Assembly: GCA_963714375.1 (NCBI GenBank)
Contig: CAVQOG010000003.1
Location: 376,699-440,698, forward strand
Direction of reading: 5' to 3'
Source of the DNA: UBA5794 sp963714375
Lineage (GTDB): Bacteria; Actinomycetota; Acidimicrobiia; Spongiisociales; UBA5794
Length of the DNA stretch: 64,000 nucleotides
A program made the position numbers and the translations under genes. The notes beneath the pieces are model-generated. The model was given only the letters and a program-made list of their open reading frames with translations, was not told the DNA's origin and ran no database searches. Shown here one piece after another: positions 7,714-16,674 of this stretch (the stretch's first letter is position 1; the number at the start of each line of letters is the position of its first letter).

Positions 7714-8736
7714 TCAATTCAATACGAGACGGGCTTCGACCTCGTCTCCAACCTTGCTGCCCGTCCTCACGAACCCGTATCGCTCATACATGGGACCGGG
7801 GGACCCCTTTCCTTCAGTCCAACTGGTACTGAGTATCGATGCACCACGGTGACGGCACTCGTCGACAACGGAATCGATGACCCGGCGACCGATTCCGCGG
7901 CGTTGATGCATCCGATCGATCAGCAGACGCCATAACACAGGTTCGGCGCCAGATCGGAACAGCACCATGACAAATCCAACGAAGTCCCCATCTGCCACAA
8001 CCGCACGCATCCACGGTTCCACAGATTCCCCGTTCCTGGCGCCAGAAAACTGGGCGTCGGCATACGACTGGATCACGGGTGCGACAAACCGCTCCTGGGT
8101 CTTGTGTGTGGTGAGAGCAGCTACCTGTCGTCTGTTGTCCGGCGTGATCTCGACAAGAGCAACGTCCACCGGTGAATCGGTTCGTCGCATACGCCATGCG
8201 TTCCAACCACCACGATCCATCCCGTAGATCCAGTCATCGGAGACCTCGTCCATGAGCCAGAACGATGCCTTGGTTTCGCCCTCGAACACGAGCCCACACC
8301 GTTCAAGCACCATTGCTGACGCCGGGTTCCTCGGGTCGAGCATCCCGAAGACACGTGTTACAGCGACGGTGTTGAACAGATACTCGATGAGCGCTGATGT
8401 CGCTTCCACCGCATAGCCTTTCCCCCAGTGCGCGTGTGAGAGGGTGTATCCGACCTCAGCGGTTCTCATCCCCCAGGACATCCCAACGGAGAGCTCCGCA
8501 ATCGACTCCCCCGTTTCACGATCACAGACGCATGCCATCCACCATTCATCTGCTGTCGGACCATCCATCGCGGCAACGCTTGCGACCATCTCTTTCGCCT
8601 CTGCATATGGATACGGATACGTCCAGTTCTGATATCGGGCCGTCTCGGGATGGTTTCGCCGTTCGTGGAACATAACGACATCGTCGGCTTCGAAGGCTCG
8701 GATCGTCAGTCTGTCGGTGAGTATGGGTTCGAACAC
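7714..8736 (-). CDS. Tandem GNAT acetyltransferase
   Basis: About 340 residues made of two GNAT domains. The N-terminal one (about 1-165) is RimJ/RimL-like (ILTDRLTIRAFEADDVVMF, then AEVGYTLSHAHWGKGYAVEA with the acetyl-CoA loop). The C-terminal one (about 175-340) has the loop MHQRRGIGRRVIDSVVDE and ends MYERYGFVRTGSKV. Double-GNAT proteins acetylate amines or protein N-termini; the substrate cannot be read here. The start is uncertain: GTG 8736 begins just before the conserved domain, while an ATG at 8778 would add 14 residues. It is divergent from the SnoaL-like gene. Confidence 0.8.
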   Translation of the reverse strand: MFEPILTDRLTIRAFEADDVVMFHERRNHPETARYQNWTYPYPYAEAKEMVASVAAMDGPTADEWWMACVCDRETGESIAELSVGMSWGMRTAEVGYTLSHAHWGKGYAVEATSALIEYLFNTVAVTRVFGMLDPRNPASAMVLERCGLVFEGETKASFWLMDEVSDDWIYGMDRGGWNAWRMRRTDSPVDVALVEITPDNRRQVAALTTHKTQERFVAPVIQSYADAQFSGARNGESVEPWMRAVVADGDFVGFVMVLFRSGAEPVLWRLLIDRMHQRRGIGRRVIDSVVDECRHRGASILSTSWTEGKGSPGPMYERYGFVRTGSKVGDEVEARLVLN

Positions 8737-8811
8737 GACTTGATTCTGGCACCTTGGTGTTGCCACCACGAAAGGCATCGACGACAATGCCCGAATCGAT
8801 CCGGGAGCACA

Positions 8812-9297
8812 GTGCACGACAACGCGGCGACAATCGAAACGTTCTACACCGCATTCGAGGCACGAGATCCCGCAGCGATGGCAGCGTGCTACCACCAGGA
8901 CGTCCACTTCACAGATCCCGTATTTGGGGATCTCCATGGAGACGAGGCCAAGGCGATGTGGCACATGCTGTGCGACCAAGCACCCGATCTGCGTGTGACG
9001 CACACCGACGTCGCTGCGGATGACATATCGGGGTCAGCGCACTGGGAAGCGATCTATATGTTTGGACCAACCGGTCGCAGAGTGCACAACCGCATCGATG
9101 CCGCTTTTGCGTTCAGCGACGGCAAGATCATCCGTCACATCGACACATTCGACCTGTGGAAATGGATGAGGATGGCCGTCGGGATGTCGGGAGCCTTGGC
9201 AGGCTGGAGTGGGTCCGCCCAGAACAAAGTCCGCACAACGGCGCGCAAGGGGCTCGACCGCTTCCTCGATGACCACCCGGAATACACCGTCGATTGA
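8812..9297 (+). CDS. SnoaL-like / NTF2-fold protein
   Basis: 161 residues with the SnoaL-like pattern: TIETFYTAFEARDPAAMAAC, then YHQDVHFTDPVFGDLHGDE, a middle strand IDAAFAFSDGKIIRHIDTFD, and a C-terminal amphipathic tail (SAQNKVRTTARKGLDRFLDD). The GTG start at 8812 is preceded by GGGAG at 5 nt. Proteins of this fold act as small isomerases, hydrolases or binding proteins; the ligand is unknown. It stands alone, convergent with the lipoprotein at 9311. Confidence 0.85.
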   Translation: MHDNAATIETFYTAFEARDPAAMAACYHQDVHFTDPVFGDLHGDEAKAMWHMLCDQAPDLRVTHTDVAADDISGSAHWEAIYMFGPTGRRVHNRIDAAFAFSDGKIIRHIDTFDLWKWMRMAVGMSGALAGWSGSAQNKVRTTARKGLDRFLDDHPEYTVD

Positions 9298-9310
9298 TCC
9301 GACGTCCGAC

Positions 9311-9826
9311 TCAGCCGTCGAGGTCGGTGAGAATGGTGAAGGTTCCGCCCGAAACGGTTCCGACGACGGTGAGTGATCCGTCGTACCACTGGGTATCACC
9401 CTCCTCGATGAGCACGAGGGCGCCCATGGCGTCGGGGTTGGTGACCGAAAGCCGCTCACCCCCACATTGAGGTGGGTACGACTCCGCTACAGCCTCGCAA
9501 AGCCACGCACCGGAACCATCAGAAATGAAGAAACCCGTGACCGCAATCGGGTCGCTGCCTCCTTCAGACAGGGCCTGCACAACGCTCACCCCATCATCGT
9601 TCACGACCGGGCCTTCGCTCGGTTCCTCACCGAGATTGGGAGGAAGCCCGAGATCGACGGATGTGTCGTTGCAGTCCGGGACGCCCTCAATGCATGCGGA
9701 TGCGACAGGGGTGGGATCTGCGAGGTCGGTCGTTGGGGTCGCATCGTTTGCTGCGCATGCTGCGGCAAGGACGGAGACGGCCACCAACATCAATAGCACC
9801 CCAAGTCGTTTCTGGATCCTCATCAT
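9311..9826 (-). CDS. Secreted lipoprotein of unknown function
   Basis: 171 residues with a lipoprotein signal peptide: MMRIQKR, a hydrophobic stretch, and the lipobox LAAAC. An acidic Pro/Thr linker follows, then a globular C-terminus with CIEGVPDC, WLCEAVAESYPPQCGGERL (possible disulfides) and a Gly/Thr-rich end. GAGGAGG lies 5 nt before ATG 9826. The C-terminal half (EVQ-free mature region from about residue 75) may be an OB-like or beta-sandwich fold, but I recognise no family. Confidence 0.75.
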   Translation of the reverse strand: MMRIQKRLGVLLMLVAVSVLAAACAANDATPTTDLADPTPVASACIEGVPDCNDTSVDLGLPPNLGEEPSEGPVVNDDGVSVVQALSEGGSDPIAVTGFFISDGSGAWLCEAVAESYPPQCGGERLSVTNPDAMGALVLIEEGDTQWYDGSLTVVGTVSGGTFTILTDLDG

Positions 9827-9930
9827 CTGAACCTCCTCGGTCTCGAACACGCGATGCTCACACGTATCCGACGATGGTGGGTGGCATTCGGGTTCCGAGC
9901 GATTGGCGCCAATCGGTCCCACTGCGCATG

Positions 9931-10347
9931 TCAGATACCGACGAAGGGACCTTCGTCATATTCGGCAGCATCGGCACCGCAGAACTGACAGTTCGGGCGT
10001 CCGGCCGGCACGATCGATCCACAGTCTCGACAGTCGACGCCCCTCGTAACCTTCCTGCCATCCTCGACACCGTCGGCAGAGTCGATGTGGGCTATGCGGC
10101 TACGCAGCTGATCCTCCGTATAGCCGTTTTCTTCGAGGAGTGACCACATCGCCTCAACAACAAGGATCAGGCGATCGACGCGGTCGTGTACATCAAGCAC
10201 GTCGTTCTTTGAGGAGCCAGTCGATCCTGCGGCAGTTGATGCCAAGCGAGCCGACTGAACACCGTGCTGACCGAGCACATATCCGGTAAGAAACGGGAGT
10301 CCCATAGACAGGAGATCGACACACATTGGCCAGTCCTTGAGGAGCAC
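9931..10347 (-). CDS. Hypothetical protein with C-terminal zinc ribbon
   Basis: 138 residues. An N-terminal hydrophobic patch (MGLPFLTGYVLGQHGVQSA) is followed by a helical middle (HDRVDRLILVVEAMWSLLEENGY) and a C-terminal CxxC-x11-CxxC ribbon (CRDCGSIVPAGRPNCQFCGA). The GTG start at 10347 has GGAGAAGG 5 nt upstream. It is the gene downstream of the DUF385 enzyme on the same strand (95-bp gap), so co-transcription is possible. The function is unknown; zinc binding is inferred from the four Cys. Confidence 0.65.
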   Translation of the reverse strand: MLLKDWPMCVDLLSMGLPFLTGYVLGQHGVQSARLASTAAGSTGSSKNDVLDVHDRVDRLILVVEAMWSLLEENGYTEDQLRSRIAHIDSADGVEDGRKVTRGVDCRDCGSIVPAGRPNCQFCGADAAEYDEGPFVGI

Positions 10348-10442
10348 AATTGCCTTCTCCGCCTTTGACCAGCCAGCTGCGATCCCCCGACTCCCACCTC
10401 AGGCCCCGCCACCTCGTAACCGAGGTTCGCCCTCCACGACAG

Positions 10443-10808
10443 TCACGTAGTCGTCATGACCAGATACCGACCGTCACTTGGCGTCCTCGGAGAATGACCA
10501 GACGCCGCAAGCATCGATTCCGCCTCATCTTGGGAGACGAGCCTCGGTTGTTCGAGGGCAATGTGGTCACCTTGATACCGCACCGATGCTGAACCCGCTG
10601 ATATGACATTTCGTATCCAGTCCGTCTTGGGTCCGTACAGGCCGATGAAGAGAAACCCACCGTCCACCGGGAACGCATCCATCGGAGTCTGGAACTCAAC
10701 ACCCGAGTTGCGACCAACATGGGTCAGAACCGGACGCTTCCCCCGTCTGCGTTCGCGAGGGTTGAACACCCGTTTGTTGATGTGCGCCATGAACCGTGGC
10801 ACTGCCAT
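10443..10808 (-). CDS. DUF385 F420-dependent nitroreductase-family protein
   Basis: 121 residues of the deazaflavin-dependent nitroreductase (Ddn/FDOR-A) family: FMAHINKRVFNPRERRRGKR, then VLTHVGRNSGVEFQTPMDAF, GGFLFIGLYGPKTDWIRNV and SASVRYQGDHIALEQPRLV. These match the split beta-barrel that binds coenzyme F420. ATG 10808 has AAGGAGATCACC upstream with good spacing. F420 use supports the actinobacterial assignment. The substrate is unknown. Confidence 0.85.
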   Translation of the reverse strand: MAVPRFMAHINKRVFNPRERRRGKRPVLTHVGRNSGVEFQTPMDAFPVDGGFLFIGLYGPKTDWIRNVISAGSASVRYQGDHIALEQPRLVSQDEAESMLAASGHSPRTPSDGRYLVMTTT

Positions 10809-10974
10809 GGTGATCTCCTTCCTCGACGACCCGACTTCCCCCTTGGTTAACACCAAAGGCGATTGCACCGCTGTGGCTTCCACCGAGCGCCTCCCTTGCA
10901 GAGTCGACGACGTAGCCACGGGCGAGAATCCCGTCTGTCCATGCAGCGCCGACCGCTACGATCACGCTGTGATC

Positions 10975-12693
10975 ATGGCAAAGGAACGAGTTGGAACCGT
11001 AACGGCGCTGAACGCCGATGTCGTCGGGTACTCGCGCCTGCTTGCCGACGACTTCGACGCTACATCCGAGGCAATGACCCACGCAAGAACTGTCGTTGAA
11101 AAGGAAACCACCGCCCACCACGGAACGCTCGTCAATTTCGTCGGTGACAACTTCATGGCGGTCTTTGAGAATGTTCGCGACGGCACCGACGCTGCAATCA
11201 CCATCGCAACGGCCCTTGAACACGCAAACGACGGGAAACCTGATTCAGAAGTGTTGCGGTTCCGCATGGGTATGGACCTGGGTTCCGTTTCAGTTTCAGA
11301 CGGCCACTACGAGGGTGATGCCCTCAACATTGCTGCGCGTATCCAAGCCCTCGCCAGCGCGGGTGGCCTATCGGTATCGGGTGCCGTGTATCGGGCGCTC
11401 GATGAACCGGCGCTCAGGTTTCGTCCAACCGGCACGCAACGATTGAAGAACATTCCAGAGTCGGTAGAGATATATGAACTCTCGGATCTACCGAGCGACG
11501 GTCACGGAATGACAACACGTTCGTCCCTCCGACTTGAAGAACCCATGGTTACGGTGATTCCTACCCACATGGAGGAGGTCGATGGCGAGCTTGCCTCGGC
11601 TGCAGCGATCATCCGAGGTGAGCTTCTGCATCGACTGGCGGAGATTCCCGGTCTGCGAGTTATTGAGGCAACCGACAAGGAACATGGTGTATCCACAGAC
11701 GGCATCTCACGGTACATGCTCGAAACGGGCGTCCATCAAGTCGGGGACAACGTACGGGCCTATGCAATCGTTATCGATATCTCCACGATGAACGTTGTCA
11801 AGGGGCACAAGGAATCAGCCAAGATTTCGGAGCTGTTCGATCTTTCCGACCGCCTCGCCGACGCAGTTGCCAACACGATCTCCGTTGATCTGGTCGTCGG
11901 AGCACCCGCTGGGTTGTACGCCGATCTTGGTGATCCGATATCGATCAACAAGGTCAACCTCGGTTGGTATCACCTGCGATCCGACACCCGGGAGGGTTGG
12001 GAGCGTGCCCGCACACTCTTCGGCGAAGTCGCAGCGAGCCATCCCGATCTTCCATACGGGCATGTGTTGTCTGGATTCACCAACTGGGTCGGTGTTGCGT
12101 ACGGATGGGTTCCAGACCCCGATGCGACACTCGCCCTCGCCCTTGAGCAAGCGAAGATCGGCACAGACATGGGAGATCCAACGGGGCTTGCAGCCGCAGT
12201 CGATGCCGCTGTTCTCATGGCCATGGGACGGGTCAACGAAGCGATCGCGGAACTCGACGGCCTTGAGAAGACGAGGCCAACGTGTGATGTCACCTTCGCC
12301 CTCGAAGGCAGTGTGAGGCGCTACTTGGGCCAATGGGAGGAGGCGGTTGACCTACTCGATGTCGCCATGCGTCTCACAGCGGTCAACAAACCGTGGTACC
12401 CCACGGTGAAAGCATGTTCCCTGTTCATCGGAAACCGACTCGACCAAGCTGCATCCGTCGCCGAGGGAGTGCTTGAGTATCAACCGACCAACCTGGAAGC
12501 TCTCATGGTCCTGGCTGCCGTGCAAGTCGAACTCGGCCAGGACCGCAGAGCCCATGCAACGGCACAGAGGATTCGGGCGGCGTTTCCGACCCTCGACGCC
12601 GCCGAATGGATCGACCGCAGTCCGTATCAGGATCCGGCGATCGCCCACCGATGGAAGAGCGATCTGAAGAAGCTTGATCTCATCGCCGAGTAG
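10975..12693 (+). CDS. Class III adenylate/guanylate cyclase with TPR tail
   Basis: 572 residues. The cyclase homology domain (about 5-170) contains the first metal Asp (TALNADVVGYSRLL) and a second (NFVGDNFMAVF, where GDN replaces the usual GDG). It also contains RMGMDLGSVSVSDGHYEGD, NIAARIQALASAGGLSVSG and a downstream RFRPTGTQRLKNIPESVEIYEL. A central region (about 190-330) resembles the TolB-like segment of rhizobial-type cyclases, and the C-terminal half is TPR-rich helices. The start is ATG 10975 (GTG 10969 is also in frame). It is predicted soluble. Whether it makes cAMP is uncertain because of the altered second metal loop. Confidence 0.82.
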   Translation: MAKERVGTVTALNADVVGYSRLLADDFDATSEAMTHARTVVEKETTAHHGTLVNFVGDNFMAVFENVRDGTDAAITIATALEHANDGKPDSEVLRFRMGMDLGSVSVSDGHYEGDALNIAARIQALASAGGLSVSGAVYRALDEPALRFRPTGTQRLKNIPESVEIYELSDLPSDGHGMTTRSSLRLEEPMVTVIPTHMEEVDGELASAAAIIRGELLHRLAEIPGLRVIEATDKEHGVSTDGISRYMLETGVHQVGDNVRAYAIVIDISTMNVVKGHKESAKISELFDLSDRLADAVANTISVDLVVGAPAGLYADLGDPISINKVNLGWYHLRSDTREGWERARTLFGEVAASHPDLPYGHVLSGFTNWVGVAYGWVPDPDATLALALEQAKIGTDMGDPTGLAAAVDAAVLMAMGRVNEAIAELDGLEKTRPTCDVTFALEGSVRRYLGQWEEAVDLLDVAMRLTAVNKPWYPTVKACSLFIGNRLDQAASVAEGVLEYQPTNLEALMVLAAVQVELGQDRRAHATAQRIRAAFPTLDAAEWIDRSPYQDPAIAHRWKSDLKKLDLIAE

Positions 12694-12774
12694 CGATGAC
12701 CGTCGGACTGGGAGGCTGATGGGACGACTCAGACCTACCTGCGTCTCGCTCTGCGAGAATCCCCACGCAAATCG

Positions 12775-14900
12775 CTATCCGAGCCTGGTTTCCTCAAGTG
12801 TCGGGCAGGGTTCGATGTTGAAGCTTGAGCATTCCTCGTCGGTGAAGCCTCTCGTCAATCGGGATCGAGCGATGTCTTGGAGTTCGTCGGTGATCCATGG
12901 TGAATACGAGCACGGTGCCGTCCCCGAGAGATGACCATGAGGTGGGTCTCGTTGAGCCACTCGATGTTCTGGGTTCTCACGTTGAGTTTGACTTCCAGTG
13001 CCAGTTCGTGTGTGTCGAGTGTTTGGACTCGCACGAAATTGTCGAAGGTCGCTGTCGCAAGGAGGTTTCCATTTGGTGCAACGTCAAGCACTCCGCCGCC
13101 CTGGGCTCTTGTCAGTGTGTCGACGAGCTGGAACGACTCGCTGTCGTAGACGTAGGTGATTCCCGACCAGTTCCCCGTGAAGATTTGGCTGCCGTCTTCC
13201 GAGAAGACAATCTCGTAGATTCGGGCTGATCAGACCCTCTGTGCCGATCTCCTCACCCGTGTTGACATTGACCGCGGTGAGCGTAAAGTCCCCATCGATA
13301 CCTGAATCCGTACAGGAACACTGATCCGTCTGGCGAAAGCCCGATGCTTCCTGCCATCAGGCCACAAATCCCGTTCGACATCGGCACGCCACACAACGGT
13401 GCCTGTCGATGAATCGAACACAAGCGGTGTCCCTGTGTGGGTGTCGACGCCAAGACGTGATCCATCTGCTGAGAACTCTGCGTCTGAGAGCGGCACGGGC
13501 AGCAGATCGTCGCCGCATGATTCGTGCGGGACCATTGGGTTCGGCCAATTTCGTGTTTCGTAGAACGGGCAGGTTGATTCGAATACGCGAACCACGTCCC
13601 CGGTGACTGCATCGACGAGGCGAAGCTGTGCCGTACAGCGGTGCTTGTTCTCCGTCGGGTGTGGTGGCTTCAGCGTCGAGGAGGGGTACCTCGGCGACGT
13701 ATTGCCCGTCGGGACTCATTTCGGCGATGAGCCAGAATCGGTCGCCTCTCGTAATGACGGTGCCGTTCGTGTAGTCGTATATCCGGTATCCGGGTCCGGT
13801 ATCTCCTCCGAATGGAACATAGACCAACCCACCACCCAAGGTCACGGCAGCGGCGTGCCCGTCGTATCCGTTTGAATTGATCAGTTGCGGGAGACCAGTG
13901 ATGGGTGGTGCGACTTCAGAGCGATTGCTGAGGTCGAGTACAAGACTGGTCTCCGCGGACGTAATCAACAGCATGTTCGGGTCGTCCGCTTGGTCGGAGA
14001 TATGGGGTTGTAGTGGTGTCCGCGCAGCTCATACAACTCATCGCCTGTTTCCAGATCATAATATGTGCGTCGCCCCGTCGAAGGAGCCAGCGATGAGTTT
14101 CGTATCGATCGTTCGAGAATTGCCAGTTGTCCGCGAGGAACTCACCCTGAAATGTCTTGAGGACGTTTCCGGTCTCTCGGTCAACGAGTTGTGTGTAGTC
14201 ACCTTGGTTGATCAGGACTCGCTCTCCATCTGATGAGATCGTGATCCTTTCACCCTCGAACTCATTCACGATCTCACCGGTTGCGGTATCAAAGAACATA
14301 CATGGCGTCGCTGTTGCCGAAAGCGAGAAGCTTTCCATCTGCGGTCGCCTGTACCGGGGGATCCCAGTAGGGGAACGGAGCAGGAAGAATCAGGTCGATG
14401 GATTCGTCCGAGTCGAAACCTCCAGGGAAGTATCGAACCCCATGGTCGGGTGCATTTCGGATCACATTCGCCGGTTTCAAGGTCAGGCTCTCCCAGAACC
14501 ACGACAATCGGACTCGCCGTTCCGAGAGTGCGGATGGCAGGGAGGACGCCTGAGACACACTCACCGAAGGAACGCGCTCTTCGTGATTTCTCCGGTGTCA
14601 AAATCGAGTGCCACAACGCTTCCGTTGTCACTGATCCCCGAACCGGCCTCGGGGTAGTGATTGAACGCAATCAACACTTCTTGGTCACCGAACCATGCGA
14701 AGACACCTCCGTAGTTGAGCGAGTTTCCATCGCTGATGTCGGTACGCCAGATCGGTTCATCGGCTGTGATCGGCGACCTCGTACAGGGCGAATTGTCCTG
14801 TGTCCCAACCCTCTTTGGGTTGATGAGTTTGCGTGATCACATACTGTCCGTTGGGGTGAAGTGCCAGGGCAACCTCACCCTCAGCGACCTCGTATCGGGT
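12775..14900 (-). pseudogene. Degraded beta-propeller (WD40-like) part of the STAND gene
   Basis: In successive frames one reads propeller-blade-like pieces: VALALHPNGQYVITQTHQPK (about 14,830), DNGSVVALDFDTGEITKSAF (about 14,600), FFDTATGEIVNEFEG (about 14,300), ETGDELYELRGHHYN (about 14,030), YRIYDYTNGTVITRGD (about 13,770), VFDSSTGTVVWRADVERDL (about 13,400) and LLATATFDNFVRVQTLD (about 13,050). Each has the X-D-x-x-T-G-x blade turn typical of these proteins. Neighbouring pieces are in different frames, separated by single small indels rather than gaps. The genuine C-terminus is ITDELQDIARSRLTRGF and onwards, at about 12,900-12,775. Confidence 0.75.
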
Positions 14901-16674
14901 AGCGCTTGGCCCAGATCGTGTAGTGCTGGAACAGTGCTGCGTGGACTGCGGCGAGTCCAGATACGGTGGGTTCGGTGTGGAGCGATTCGATGCCGAGGAG
15001 GAGGCTGCGTTCGGGGTCTGTCGAGATCTGTTCGAGTGCTGCTGCTCCGAGTTGTGCGGCGCGTGCCGAGTCACGTTCTGCTGCCGCGACGGTTGCTTTG
15101 TGTTGGGCATCGTTGCGGGCGATCAGAGCAGCTATCCCAAGGACGGCGGCGACGACTGCTGCAACAGCGAATCCGGACATGATGAGGCGCCGGTTGCGGC
15201 TGCGTTTGGTGCGCCGCTCGTCTTCTGAGCGGCGGCTGATCGACATGAATTCTTGTTCGGCGCTTGTGAGGGCGAGTTCGGTGTCTTTGGTCCAGCTTTC
15301 GTGCTGATCGAGGCGACCGCCTGTGAGGAGGTAGGTGGCTGATCGGTCGGCTGTCTCCCAGTCGGCAACCGCGACAGCGAGACGCGAACGAAGCAGCAGG
15401 TCTTCGCGGTGGTCTTCGATCCAGCTTGCAAGGCGTGGCCATTCGGTGAGGATTGCTTCATGCGCAACCTCCACAGTGGGTCCTCTGGTGATGGGGTCGC
15501 GGTCGAAGGTGAGCAGACGGTGCTCAGTGAAAGCATCAAGGACCGTATCCAGTGACTTGTCTGAGAAGGTGAGGCGTTCCAGTTCGCTGCGCCGGGTACG
15601 CCGACGTGTGGCTCGCCCTGAGTCTGAGACGTTGACAAGACGCAGAAATATTTCACGTGTCGCGGTTTGCTCGGGTGGTGCGAGACTTGCATAGATCCCT
15701 TCGGCTCTGCGTCCAAGAGCGGCAAGGACGCCACCTGGTTCGCCATAGGCCTCGACGCTCACAACATCAGAATCACGGTCGTCGAAGAGTTCTGCGAGGG
15801 AGAATTCAAGCAACGGGAGCACCCCGGGCTGGTTCCTCACGTCAGCCACAATGTGGGAGACAAGTCCAGCTTCGAACGTGACACCAACACCAGCAGCAGG
15901 TTCAACAATCATCGCCCGGAGGCTTTCTTGGTCAGGTGCTGAGATCGGGACGGTGCCGTTTCTTAAAGCGTCGCCAAGGGCAGCAACACGCAAAGGGTGG
16001 TCAAAGAAGTCGGCTCGCATGGTCACGACAATCCGGATGTTGGAACGCTCGTCATTGATCGAAGCGGCAAGCATTGAAAGGAACGCTTCGCGTTCGTCTT
16101 CAGATGTCACGGTGAACAGTTCTTCGAATTGGTCAATAACAATGAGAACCGTCTGGCCCTCTGGTAGGTACCGTTTCACCGACCGCACAAGACCGTCGTC
16201 GTTGCGGCGAAGGTCGTGTTCGAGGTCACTTGGGATCTCAGTCGCGACTCGCATGAGGGCCGAGGCGAGTTCCTCATACGGATAGCCGCCAGGGATCATG
16301 TCTGTGATCAGCCATTGACTCGATCCGGGGATGGCGTTGTTGCGCAGCGCGGGGATCATCCCTGCACGCACAATCGACGACTTGCCAATACCAGATGGGC
16401 CAACAACAGCGACCAGCTGATGGTCCGTGAGAACGTTGATGATCTCGCCGATCTCGTCGTCCCTGCCATAGAAATCAGCAGCATCGAGTTCGCCGAAGGC
16501 GCTCAGTCCCTTGTACGGGTTCCTTGTTTGGGTGAACCCGACAGCCTGCGAAGTTGCGTCCCCGGCCCCAACCGCTGATTCCCATGCTGTGATGAACGAT
16601 CGAACATCAGGGAAGCTCTCGGTGGTCGTCGCCGTAGTCGAGGAGGTCTGCCACAGCCTGATTCTCAGTGGCAC
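14881..16674 (-). CDS. STAND ATPase with membrane helix (middle frame of broken gene)
   Basis: About 597 codons open. From about residue 45: RNPYKGLSAFGELDAADFYG, Walker A VAVVGPSGIGKSS, Walker B QTVLIVIDQFEELF and sensor-like IRIVVTMRADFFDHPL. This is the nSTAND1-type P-loop NTPase that normally sits between a kinase or HTH and WD40 repeats. A winged-helix-like region (VEVAHEAILTEWPRLASWI) and one membrane helix (IMSGFAVAAVVAAVLGIAALI, about residues 505-525) follow. The listed N-terminus is just the open frame; there is no good start codon context, so independent translation is doubtful. Protein similarity passes from the kinase frame into this one at about SFPDVRSFITAWESA, which places the frameshift near 16,620. 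Confidence 0.75.
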   Translation of the reverse strand: MPLRIRLWQTSSTTATTTESFPDVRSFITAWESAVGAGDATSQAVGFTQTRNPYKGLSAFGELDAADFYGRDDEIGEIINVLTDHQLVAVVGPSGIGKSSIVRAGMIPALRNNAIPGSSQWLITDMIPGGYPYEELASALMRVATEIPSDLEHDLRRNDDGLVRSVKRYLPEGQTVLIVIDQFEELFTVTSEDEREAFLSMLAASINDERSNIRIVVTMRADFFDHPLRVAALGDALRNGTVPISAPDQESLRAMIVEPAAGVGVTFEAGLVSHIVADVRNQPGVLPLLEFSLAELFDDRDSDVVSVEAYGEPGGVLAALGRRAEGIYASLAPPEQTATREIFLRLVNVSDSGRATRRRTRRSELERLTFSDKSLDTVLDAFTEHRLLTFDRDPITRGPTVEVAHEAILTEWPRLASWIEDHREDLLLRSRLAVAVADWETADRSATYLLTGGRLDQHESWTKDTELALTSAEQEFMSISRRSEDERRTKRSRNRRLIMSGFAVAAVVAAVLGIAALIARNDAQHKATVAAAERDSARAAQLGAAALEQISTDPERSLLLGIESLHTEPTVSGLAAVHAALFQHYTIWAKRYPIRGR

